Assembly (NCBI GenBank): GCA_045591175.1
Contig: JAZNSI010000021.1
Location: 1-22,925 of the forward strand
Length of the DNA: 22,925 bases
Source: UBA11524 sp045591175
Lineage (GTDB): Bacteria > Bacillota > Clostridia > Christensenellales > Aristaeellaceae
Direction: 5' to 3'
Shown here: positions 6,594 to 13,133 of the stretch, piece after piece
Layout: every line of letters begins with the position of its first letter
Numbering within the stretch: the first letter of the stretch is position 1
Made by a program: the position numbers and the translations under genes
Notes under the pieces: model-generated
What the model was told of the DNA's origin: nothing
Databases searched by the model: none
The model's input: the letters and a program-made list of their open reading frames with translations, nothing else

Positions 6594-7547
6594 TTACTCC
6601 TCCTCGGGCTTCACAGCGGTGGAGACGTAGATGAAGTCGGACACGGTGCGCTCGTTCTTGGTGGTCTTGTCGGAGTAGTTCTCGCCGCCGAACCACATCA
6701 GTGCGCTGTTGCCGCCGTCCAGGTTGTAGGCCTGCACGCAGCCCTGCTCGAACATCCACTGGCCCAGCTCAGCGGTGGAGCAGCCGTTGCTGTCCTTGCG
6801 GCGGCCGTCAACGACCACGAACATGTACTCCAGTTCGCCCAGCTGACCGATGGCGCAGCGGGGTTCGGACTTGGACTTGATATTGTAGCGGTTGCCGTTG
6901 TCGATGTAGTACTGGGGGCTCTCCAGCAGCACGCCGTCCTTGATCAAAGCGGGGCCGAAGTTAAAGATGTTGGGGAAGGTCAGCTCCTCGCTGGTCAGCA
7001 GCGCCTTGAGTTCCTCAGGATCAGACTGCAGGACAATGTGGAAGTTGCCGTTGTTGTCCACCAGCAGCATGTCGTACACGGACTTGGGGCTCTTGCGGAA
7101 CTCCTTGTACTGGCGGACGATGTAGCCGTTCTTGGCGTCGGCGAAGAAGTCGCCGCCGATAGCCACGACCGCGTTGTGCTTCTTGGCCATGGTGGAGATC
7201 TTGTTGTTCTTGGTGCCCTTTTCGTTGGCCAGGCCGGTACGGAGCTGGCTGGGATGGGCAATCTTCACGCGGGCCGCGTTGAAGGTGGAATCGCCGACCT
7301 TCACGCGCTCCACGGTGACGGTCAGTGACTCGTCCTGATACCCCTGCAGGACGCCGTTGGCTTCATCGGCCTCGATGTAGCAGTCGGGGTTGGGAGCGTA
7401 GCCGCCGCTCAGGTCGACGGGCAGGGGTGTGATGTTGGCGGAGATAGCATCCTCAGCAGAGATGTCGATGGGTGCATCGAAGTCCTCGGCCATCGCGCCG
7501 GGGACGAGCATCGTCAGCAGCAGGAGAAGGGAAATAAGCTTGCGCAC
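6594..7547 (-). CDS. Secreted phosphodiester glycosidase (NAGPA-domain) family protein
   Basis: This 317-aa protein starts with a signal peptide (cleavage likely after AMA, residue 20). The NAGPA/phosphodiester glycosidase domain is visible from AIGGDFF through FGPALIKDG, PRCAIGQ, a VVVDGRR segment, and the C-terminal YNLDGGNSALMWF. Family members, such as the human uncovering enzyme, hydrolyse the sugar-phosphate bond of sugar-1-phosphodiesters; bacterial members act on surface or exopolysaccharide phosphodiesters. The start is a GTG with GGAGG 8 nt upstream, and no ATG suits the signal peptide. It lies between the 51-aa peptide and the Lgt-like gene in one operon, so its substrate is probably a product of the GT2-GtrA enzyme (inference). 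Confidence 0.88.
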   Translation of the reverse strand: MRKLISLLLLLTMLVPGAMAEDFDAPIDISAEDAISANITPLPVDLSGGYAPNPDCYIEADEANGVLQGYQDESLTVTVERVKVGDSTFNAARVKIAHPSQLRTGLANEKGTKNNKISTMAKKHNAVVAIGGDFFADAKNGYIVRQYKEFRKSPKSVYDMLLVDNNGNFHIVLQSDPEELKALLTSEELTFPNIFNFGPALIKDGVLLESPQYYIDNGNRYNIKSKSEPRCAIGQLGELEYMFVVVDGRRKDSNGCSTAELGQWMFEQGCVQAYNLDGGNSALMWFGGENYSDKTTKNERTVSDFIYVSTAVKPEEE

Positions 7548-7574
7548 GGTGAATTCCTCCGATATGGTATGGCG

Positions 7575-7730
7575 TTAGTCGAACAGGAAGGCGTATTCGT
7601 CGTCGACGCCCTCGTTCATATGGGCCTCGCGGGCCTCCTCGGTGATGGACGGGCTCGGCACGGCTGCAGCGAAACCGACCAGCATCAGCACGGCGATCAC
7701 TGTCAGCAGGATGCTTTTCCAGTTTTTCAT
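7575..7730 (-). CDS. 51-aa membrane or secreted micropeptide
   Basis: Read directly from the minus strand, this ORF has a basic start (MKNWK), one hydrophobic segment (about residues 7-23), then an acidic tail that ends in DDEYAFLFD. Its ATG overlaps the stop codon of the GT2-GtrA gene as ATGA, and AGGAG sits 5 nt upstream, so it is translationally coupled. It could be a type II membrane anchor or a signal peptide (cleavage after AAA, residue 23) releasing a 28-aa peptide. I recognise no family. The overlap, ribosome binding site, bipolar charge pattern and operon position argue that it is real. Confidence 0.75.
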   Translation of the reverse strand: MKNWKSILLTVIAVLMLVGFAAAVPSPSITEEAREAHMNEGVDDEYAFLFD

Positions 7731-8815
7731 TTGGACTCCTTATCGGGCGCGAAGACCCACTTGTTCTGCACGCGGTAGCTGACAAGGTAGAGCACCACGT
7801 CCACCACGATACCCACCAGGCCGATGATGGCCGTGGGGAACTTCAGCCAGTTCATGATGCCGTCAACACCCAGCGCGGACACCAGCATGATGCCCACGGC
7901 CAGGATGATGTAGCGGATGAAGGTGGTCCGGCTCATCTTCTTTTCGAACACGTACTTGCTGTTCATGAAGAAATTGCAGGGCGCAGACACGCAGCGGGCC
8001 AGAACCTTGGCGAAGAAGGCGCCGTGGGCGACCTTGGCAAACACCAGATTGCCCAGCAGCGTCAGCAGCACGAAGTCGATCACGAAGGACAGGATGGACG
8101 CCCCCATGAACTTCACGAAGTTGCCCAGGATGACCTTGTAGATGCGGTAGCTGTCGCGGATGGGATGGAAGTGGGTGCCCTCGTTTTCGTTCTCGTACAC
8201 GGTTTCGATGGTGATGGGCACCATATCGATGCCGGCGCGGGCACAGGCGATGAGCACCTGCATCTCATACTCGAAGCGCTCGCCGGGCACGTCGATCATG
8301 AACTGCAGGTCTTCCCGGCGGAAGGCGCGCAGTCCGGTCTGGGTGTCGGGCAGCCACTGGCCGTAGAGCAGCTTGAACACGGCGCTGGTGGTCTTGTTGC
8401 CGAAGCGGGACTTGGGCGGCACGTTGGGCAGGTTGAAATCGCGGCTGCCCAGGTACATGGCGCGCTTGCTGTCTGTCAGGGCCTCGGCCAGCTTCCAGCA
8501 GTCTTCCACCGTGTGCTGACCGTCCGCGTCGGCGGTGATCACGCCGGAAGCGTCGGGCATGTGGTCGCGGATGTAGGTGTAGCCGGTCTTCAGGCCGCAG
8601 CCCTTGCCGCGGTTGACTTCATGCTTGAGGACGGTCACGCCATCCATCGCGGCCAGCTCGTCGAAGATGGGCTGGTACTTCTCGCTGCTGCCGTCGTTGA
8701 CGATGACGGCGCGGGTGAAGCCGCGCTCACGCAGCTTGCGGACATAAGCAGGCAGACGGTCATCCGGCTCCAGGGAGGGGATGAGGATCACCGCGGAAGC
8801 AGGGGTGTACTCCAT
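7727..8815 (-). CDS. GT2 (DPM1-like) glycosyltransferase fused to GtrA domain
   Basis: This 362-aa protein has an N-terminal GT-A domain of family 2: an ILIPSLEP start, VIVNDGSS, NRGKGCGLKTG, and the metal-binding TADADGQH. The C-terminal third has four membrane helices of the GtrA family, beginning at FVKFMGASILSFVIDF and ending in a QNKWVF motif. GT2 members of this type make polyprenyl-phosphate sugars on the inner leaflet, and GtrA proteins are thought to flip them, so the fusion joins synthesis and translocation. The ATG has AAGGAA about 10 nt upstream. It is first in the operon and has its own promoter (8877-8905). The sugar is unknown. Confidence 0.9.
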   Translation of the reverse strand: MEYTPASAVILIPSLEPDDRLPAYVRKLRERGFTRAVIVNDGSSEKYQPIFDELAAMDGVTVLKHEVNRGKGCGLKTGYTYIRDHMPDASGVITADADGQHTVEDCWKLAEALTDSKRAMYLGSRDFNLPNVPPKSRFGNKTTSAVFKLLYGQWLPDTQTGLRAFRREDLQFMIDVPGERFEYEMQVLIACARAGIDMVPITIETVYENENEGTHFHPIRDSYRIYKVILGNFVKFMGASILSFVIDFVLLTLLGNLVFAKVAHGAFFAKVLARCVSAPCNFFMNSKYVFEKKMSRTTFIRYIILAVGIMLVSALGVDGIMNWLKFPTAIIGLVGIVVDVVLYLVSYRVQNKWVFAPDKESK

Positions 8816-8876
8816 ATATGGTCATTCCTTTCACAGGCGTGTGGCTTTTGCATTGGTACATAACATACCATCATTT

Positions 8877-8905
8877 ATTATACAACAAAATAACGCAGGA
8901 AGCAA
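8877..8905 (-). promoter_or_regulatory. Promoter of the GT2-GtrA operon, inside the upstream terminator
   Basis: Minus-strand TTGCTT (8905-8900), a 17-bp spacer and TATAAT (8882-8877). The -35 box lies in the loop of the ybaK terminator hairpin and the spacer covers one stem arm. Confidence 0.75.
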
Positions 8906-8922
8906 TGATTTCCCTGCGTTAT
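8886..8922 (-). terminator. Terminator of ybaK
   Basis: A 10-bp stem (ATAACGCAGG with CCTGCGTTAT, 13-nt loop) begins about 25 nt after the ybaK stop and is followed on the minus strand by TTTGTTG. Confidence 0.75.
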
Positions 8923-8947
8923 GAATGTAAATTTCCGGTGAACAGCC

Positions 8948-9448
8948 TTATTCCCTGCACAGCTCGGCAAACTTCGCGCCGGTACAGCGGGCGAGCGCAT
9001 CCACCGCCAGGATGACCTGACAGCCCCGCACGCCTGCAGATACGCTGATGCGATCCAGCGCCTGTGCATCCTGCTGGATAAAGGTGGGGAAGGCTTTCTT
9101 CATGCCGATGGGGCTGCACCCGCCCCGCAGATAGCCGGTCAGGGGCAGCAGATCCTTTTGAGGCAGCATGGCGACGGATTTATTCCCTGTGGCGCGGGCA
9201 ACGGCCTTGAGGTTCAGCTCCATTTCCACGGGGATCACGCAGACCAGGTACTGGGACTTGCTGCCCACGGGGCTCCGATCGCCGGTGAGGACGAGAGTCT
9301 TGTAGATCATATCAGCGGGCAGCTTGACCTTATCCGCGACCAGCTTGCCGTCGTAATTTTCGTCGGATACATCGTATTCGCGGGTCTCATAGGGGATCTT
9401 CTGCGCGTCCAGGTGGCGCAGGACATTGGTTTTGATTGCTTTGGCCAT
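8948..9448 (-). CDS. ybaK: Cys-tRNA(Pro)/Cys-tRNA(Cys) deacylase YbaK
   Basis: This 166-aa protein is of normal length for YbaK. It shows the conserved lysine in MIYKTLVL, the central LKAVARATGNKSVAML segment, and the YLRGGCSPIGMKK loop that shapes the substrate pocket. YbaK hydrolyses cysteine mischarged on tRNA-Pro in the cytoplasm. The ATG at 9448 is preceded by GGAGGCGATCCCC; an in-frame extension upstream lacks a ribosome binding site and crosses the promoter. It has its own promoter (9480-9508) and terminator, and is divergent from the CofE-like gene. Confidence 0.93.
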   Translation of the reverse strand: MAKAIKTNVLRHLDAQKIPYETREYDVSDENYDGKLVADKVKLPADMIYKTLVLTGDRSPVGSKSQYLVCVIPVEMELNLKAVARATGNKSVAMLPQKDLLPLTGYLRGGCSPIGMKKAFPTFIQQDAQALDRISVSAGVRGCQVILAVDALARCTGAKFAELCRE

Positions 9449-9479
9449 GGGGATCGCCTCCGGATGTGGATTCCTGCAT

Positions 9480-9508
9480 ATTGTAACATGTTTCGCCGGA
9501 GGGCGCAA
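9480..9508 (-). promoter_or_regulatory. Promoter of ybaK
   Basis: Minus-strand TTGCGC (9508-9503), a 17-bp spacer and TACAAT (9485-9480), 32 nt upstream of the ybaK start. Confidence 0.7.
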
Positions 9509-9523
9509 GCAGCGCGTTTTTCA

Positions 9524-9552
9524 TTGACATCAGCCGCATAATGCAGTAAAAT
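9524..9552 (+). promoter_or_regulatory. Promoter of the CofE-like/MBL operon
   Basis: A consensus TTGACA (9524-9529), a 17-bp spacer and TAAAAT (9547-9552) lie 34 nt upstream of the start codon, divergent from the ybaK promoter. Confidence 0.8.
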
Positions 9553-9586
9553 AGAAGGGATGATAACCACAAAGGAGGCACTCCCA

Positions 9587-10330
9587 ATGGCATCTGACAA
9601 CAAGAATCTCGAGTCCCAGCGCCGGGAAGAAAACGGCGTTGTGTATTTTGACCGCGGCACCCGTGACGGCCGCGACGGCAAGAAGTACGACCGCTTCGCC
9701 ATCCAGACCCACTTCGTTGAGGTGGGCGAGGATGCTTCCGCCCTGCTGGAAAAGTACGTCCGTCCCCTGTATCAGGAGGGTGACTGCGTGGCCATCACCG
9801 CCAAGGTCATGGCCATGTGCACCGGCAATGTCAAGAAGATGGAGGACATGAAGCTGGGCTTCTTCGCTAAGCTGATGGCCCGTTTTGCCGGCATCAACTC
9901 CACCGGCGTCGGCATGCATGAGCCCTACAAGCTCCAGCTGGTCATCGATATGGTGGGCCTGCCCCGCGTGCTGTTTGCGGGCTTCGTCAGCGCCATCACC
10001 CGTCCCTTCGGCATCAAGGGCCTGTTCTACAAGATCTGCGGCCACGGCGTGGCGGGCATCGACGGCTTCTACTTCCGCTCCTCCTTCGAGCGCTACAAGA
10101 CCCTGGCCCTCATCAACCCGGAGAACCCCGTGGAGCTCTCCAATGAGATGACTGCCAACACCGGCATCCCCGTGGTCATCATGGACGCCAACGACATCGA
10201 CCAGAACCAGCTGGGCAAGTGCGATTCCTTCCCCCTGACCGACGACCAGATTCAGGACGCGCTGAAGGACAATCCCTGCGGCCAGGGCGATGAGATGACC
10301 CCCATCATCCTCATCCGTCCCATCAAGTGA
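9587..10330 (+). CDS. F420-0:gamma-glutamyl ligase (CofE)-like protein
   Basis: This 247-aa protein resembles the F420 ligase family. The diagnostic segment is EGDCVAITAKVMAMCTG (about residues 65-80), corresponding to the family's GD-VVITKIVS element; later come GHGVAGIDGFY and TGIPVVIMDANDID. CofE adds glutamate to F420-0, but Bacillota without F420 carry paralogues of unknown role, and no other F420 gene is seen here. The ATG follows AAAGGAGG by 8 nt. An MBL-fold gene starts 8 nt after it. A ligase-type activity making an amide bond on some acid is a reasonable but unproven guess. Confidence 0.65.
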   Translation: MASDNKNLESQRREENGVVYFDRGTRDGRDGKKYDRFAIQTHFVEVGEDASALLEKYVRPLYQEGDCVAITAKVMAMCTGNVKKMEDMKLGFFAKLMARFAGINSTGVGMHEPYKLQLVIDMVGLPRVLFAGFVSAITRPFGIKGLFYKICGHGVAGIDGFYFRSSFERYKTLALINPENPVELSNEMTANTGIPVVIMDANDIDQNQLGKCDSFPLTDDQIQDALKDNPCGQGDEMTPIILIRPIK

Positions 10331-10338
10331 GGTTGCAG

Positions 10339-11232
10339 ATGAAGAAACTCCTCTCCCTGCTATTTGTACTGATGATGATGCTTCCTGCGGCCTTCGCGGA
10401 AGAGGAGAGCGCACCCCTGATGGAGGTGCACCAGATGGCTGTCGGCTACGCGGACGCATACTTCATCCGCGTGGGCGACATTGAGCTTGTGATCGACGGC
10501 GGAAACCCCAACCCCAGGTGGCCCAAGGATGATGTGGTCAACTACCTGCGCGATGTGGGTGCAACCACGTTGGATGCCTGCATCATGACTCACTGGCACC
10601 TGGATCATTGCATGAACATGAATGAGGTGCTGGAGGCTTTCGGCGATGACAGCACCGTGACCTATGGCCCCTCCGAGCAGCCGGTGGATACCCTCACATA
10701 CGAGGATCGCTATGGCAAAACCGAGATCGAGATCGGCCCGGTGGTGAAGGGCACTTACGCCCAGATGAAGGTGGATGACGTCATCCAGATCGGCCCGCTG
10801 ACCATCACCTGTGTCGGTCCGGGATACCTCAAGCAGGATGGCCGGGTCAACGGCGATTCGCTGAACTTCGTTCTCCAGTACGGTGAGCGCCGCATCCTCT
10901 TCACCGGCGATTGCACCCGCACGGAGGATATCCTCGCCCATGAGGAGATCTGCAGTCAGGTGGATGTGCTCAAGTTCCCCCACCACGGCAGCGAGCCCTA
11001 CGAGCTCAAGCCCAATGCCATGCGCGTGGTGGCCCCCACCTATGTTCTCATTCCCAGCACCTTCAATAACCACAAGGTGTTCAATTATTTCAAGGATCAT
11101 GAAGTGCCGGTTATCCGGGAGAACGTGCTGACCCAGCGGGAAGGCCATATCGTCATTGTGACTGACGGCGGCGATTTGCTGGAAGCCCGCACGCAGCAGA
11201 ATCCTGCGGATTATGCCCCGAAAGCAGAATAA
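10339..11232 (+). CDS. Secreted metallo-beta-lactamase-fold hydrolase (ComEC/Rec2-type MBL domain)
   Basis: This 297-aa protein has a signal peptide (cleavage likely after AFA, residue 20). The MBL domain shows the metal motif THWHLDH (residues 84-90), then ILFTGDC and KFPHHGS, an arrangement typical of the MBL domain of ComEC and its stand-alone relatives. No ComEC membrane channel is attached. Substrates of such exported enzymes are generally unknown; nucleic acid or phosphodiester hydrolysis are possibilities. I chose ATG 10339, with GAGG nearby and a basic MKK start; a GTG at 10327 overlaps the previous stop but lacks a ribosome binding site. It is cotranscribed with the CofE-like gene and ends at a terminator. 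Confidence 0.85.
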   Translation: MKKLLSLLFVLMMMLPAAFAEEESAPLMEVHQMAVGYADAYFIRVGDIELVIDGGNPNPRWPKDDVVNYLRDVGATTLDACIMTHWHLDHCMNMNEVLEAFGDDSTVTYGPSEQPVDTLTYEDRYGKTEIEIGPVVKGTYAQMKVDDVIQIGPLTITCVGPGYLKQDGRVNGDSLNFVLQYGERRILFTGDCTRTEDILAHEEICSQVDVLKFPHHGSEPYELKPNAMRVVAPTYVLIPSTFNNHKVFNYFKDHEVPVIRENVLTQREGHIVIVTDGGDLLEARTQQNPADYAPKAE

Positions 11233-11242
11233 CCCAAGCAAC

Positions 11243-11274
11243 AAAAAAGCGGCCTGAGCTCAGGTCGCTTTTTT
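11243..11274. terminator. Bidirectional terminator between convergent operons
   Basis: A near-palindromic stem, GCGGCCTGA paired with TCAGGTCGC, is flanked by six A and six T, so it serves both the plus-strand MBL gene and the minus-strand SH3 gene. Confidence 0.9.
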
Positions 11275-11281
11275 GTATGCT

Positions 11282-12028
11282 TTATTCCTGCACCATAGTC
11301 AGTGCCTTGGAGACATAGCCGATCTTGCCGTCTACGTCGATCATGTACCAGATGCCGTTTTCGCCCAGGAAGGGGAAGGTCTGTCCCTGCTTGGCGACGC
11401 ACAGCACGGCGCTGTCCTGGGAGGGGCCGCTGCGGACGTTTACACCTACGTGGGTGACGATCAGCGTGCTGCCGGTGGCCTGGGGGTAGATGACGCCGGC
11501 TTCCCGCAGCGAGGCGGCAATAGCAAGCAGCTGAGCCTCCGCGTCGGCGGCGGTGAGGCTGCTGTTTTTCACCCGCATTTCAAAGACGTAGCCCTCGCCG
11601 CGGGTCTGGTTGTACAGCGTCAGCAGGAAATATCCCCTGGCCGGATCGCTGCCCAGAACGAAATCGCGGTAGTCGCCCTCGGGACGGGCGGTGTGGCCCT
11701 TGATGCTGTGGCCGTAGTAGCTGCAGATCATCTCAAACAGGCCGTGGGCGGGGTTGACGCTGGCGTCAACGCGGTGACGCTCGTCGCTGGGGAAGTCGTA
11801 CAGGGAGATCAGCAGGCTGTACTGCTCATTTTCGCCCTGGATGATGATAGGCTTGAGCAGGTGGCTGAGGAAGGAATAATCCTCGCGGGCATACACGTCC
11901 AGATCGGGGTTCAAACTGGCGGGCATGTCAATGGTGAATAGCTCGGTTTCGATGCGCTGAGTTTCCTCCGCCGCGGCGAAGGGCATGGCCAGCAGCAGGG
12001 CCAGGATGAGAAGGATCAGTCTGCGCAT
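11282..12028 (-). CDS. Exported protein with C-terminal bacterial SH3 domain
   Basis: This 248-aa protein has a signal peptide (cleavage after AAA, residue 20), a middle region of about 165 residues that I do not recognise, and a C-terminal SH3_3 domain (about residues 190-245) with VNVRSGPSQDSAVL and IGYVSKAL. Bacterial SH3 domains usually bind peptidoglycan or act as spacers, which suggests a wall-associated location. AGGAGG lies only 4 nt before the ATG, a rather short gap, but no better start fits the signal peptide. It is the last gene of the five-gene operon starting with the metal ABC transporter, and it could serve that transporter extracytoplasmically (speculative). Confidence 0.8.
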   Translation of the reverse strand: MRRLILLILALLLAMPFAAAEETQRIETELFTIDMPASLNPDLDVYAREDYSFLSHLLKPIIIQGENEQYSLLISLYDFPSDERHRVDASVNPAHGLFEMICSYYGHSIKGHTARPEGDYRDFVLGSDPARGYFLLTLYNQTRGEGYVFEMRVKNSSLTAADAEAQLLAIAASLREAGVIYPQATGSTLIVTHVGVNVRSGPSQDSAVLCVAKQGQTFPFLGENGIWYMIDVDGKIGYVSKALTMVQE

Positions 12029-12062
12029 AGGGCCTCCTGTGTGAGAAAGTATTGGGGCAGCA

Positions 12063-13121
12063 TCAGGGCGCTGCATCCAGAATGACCAGGGTGTTGAAGA
12101 ATGCCCGGCCCATCTCCGTATCAACGGCGCTGATGGTATATACGCCGTCCAGGGTAAAGATAGCGAGCACGCGGGTCGCGACGGGGCCGTAGCCCTCGGG
12201 ATAGCGGGCGTCGATTTCCATGGCTTCAAAGGCATACATGCCGTCTGCCAGCTTGCGGATCTCATATTCGCGGATGATGCCCTCCGCCTGCATAGACTGG
12301 GCGGTGTTCTCGGCCAAGGCGGACAGCAGGGCATCCTCGTCCATATTCAGGGACAGCATGAAGCGCAAATCGGCCTGCATGTGCTCCAGGGCGATGTAGC
12401 CATAGTCGCGGGTAAAGGCCTCGTAGAGCCAGTAGCCGGTGTCCAGGGTGGCCAGGGGTTCCTCGGGGAAGGTGAGCTGCACGCGGCCAGCAGAGACGGT
12501 ATGGGGGTCGTCCTGCTGGAAGGCGGCGGCCTTTTCAGCGGTGACGGGGCGCATGGCGTTCAGCGCGGCCAGGTTGGCCTCGTCCGCCTGCACCATCATC
12601 ACCACGGCCAGATTGCCGTCCATGAAGCCGCGGCCCCGGTATTCCACGCCGGGTGCGTCGGGGTAGGTGTAGCCGAATTGAAGCTCCACGAAGGTGCGGT
12701 CGCCTGCTTTTGCGAGGATCGGCTGCACATCGTCCGTCACATTGCCCTTGTGGATGGCCAGGTAGAAGGTGATCATGTTCATCAGGGCGTTGAGCTGATA
12801 CTGGACTTCGTCCTCGCCGGGGCGATCCTCCCGCATCCACTCGATGGAGGGCGTCAGGTCGGCGATATGCACCTGGAATTCGCCATCCATCGCGCCGGAG
12901 CCCATCAGCTGAAGCTTGTTCAGCCAGGCGCAGTAGGTCCCCTCAAGCTCGCGGGCGGGCAGGTCCTCCTCGTGGATGATCTGCGGATATCCCGGCAGCG
13001 CCAGGGAGATCATCCCTGCCTGGCAGCGGAAAAACTCATCCACCAGCGCCTCCTGCGCGCAGGCGCAGAGGCTGGTCAGGCAAAGCAGCAGGGCGAGGAA
13101 ACAGCATGTCATCTTCTTCAT
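12063..13121 (-). CDS. Exported protein of unknown function
   Basis: This 352-aa protein begins with a clear signal peptide (MKKMTCCFLALLLCLTSLCACA). Cleavage after ACA by signal peptidase I is plausible; a lipoprotein reading with LCAC as lipobox is possible but has an unusual cysteine at -2. The rest is soluble, acidic and free of internal membrane helices, and appears to have two halves, each with a strand-rich segment (near residues 35-45 and 205-215). I do not recognise a family. GGAGG lies 5 nt before the ATG. The previous gene ends 12 nt upstream and the next starts 34 nt downstream. Confidence 0.75.
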   Translation of the reverse strand: MKKMTCCFLALLLCLTSLCACAQEALVDEFFRCQAGMISLALPGYPQIIHEEDLPARELEGTYCAWLNKLQLMGSGAMDGEFQVHIADLTPSIEWMREDRPGEDEVQYQLNALMNMITFYLAIHKGNVTDDVQPILAKAGDRTFVELQFGYTYPDAPGVEYRGRGFMDGNLAVVMMVQADEANLAALNAMRPVTAEKAAAFQQDDPHTVSAGRVQLTFPEEPLATLDTGYWLYEAFTRDYGYIALEHMQADLRFMLSLNMDEDALLSALAENTAQSMQAEGIIREYEIRKLADGMYAFEAMEIDARYPEGYGPVATRVLAIFTLDGVYTISAVDTEMGRAFFNTLVILDAAP

Positions 13122-13133
13122 GGCGGCCTCCTG

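Noticed and set aside
5550..7328. Plus-strand open frame of about 592 codons opposite the Lgt-like and NAGPA genes
   Set aside because: Same reasons: His/Gln/Gly-rich translation with no domain, opposite two genes with clear families.
9587..10330. Evidence that the organism makes coenzyme F420
   Set aside because: A lone CofE-like gene is not enough; such paralogues occur in Bacillota that lack the pathway, and no cofD/cofGH genes are in the window.
10327..10338. GTG start at 10327 for the MBL-fold gene (GTGA overlap with the previous stop)
   Set aside because: No ribosome binding site at the right distance; ATG 10339 has a GAGG upstream and gives a standard MKK signal peptide.
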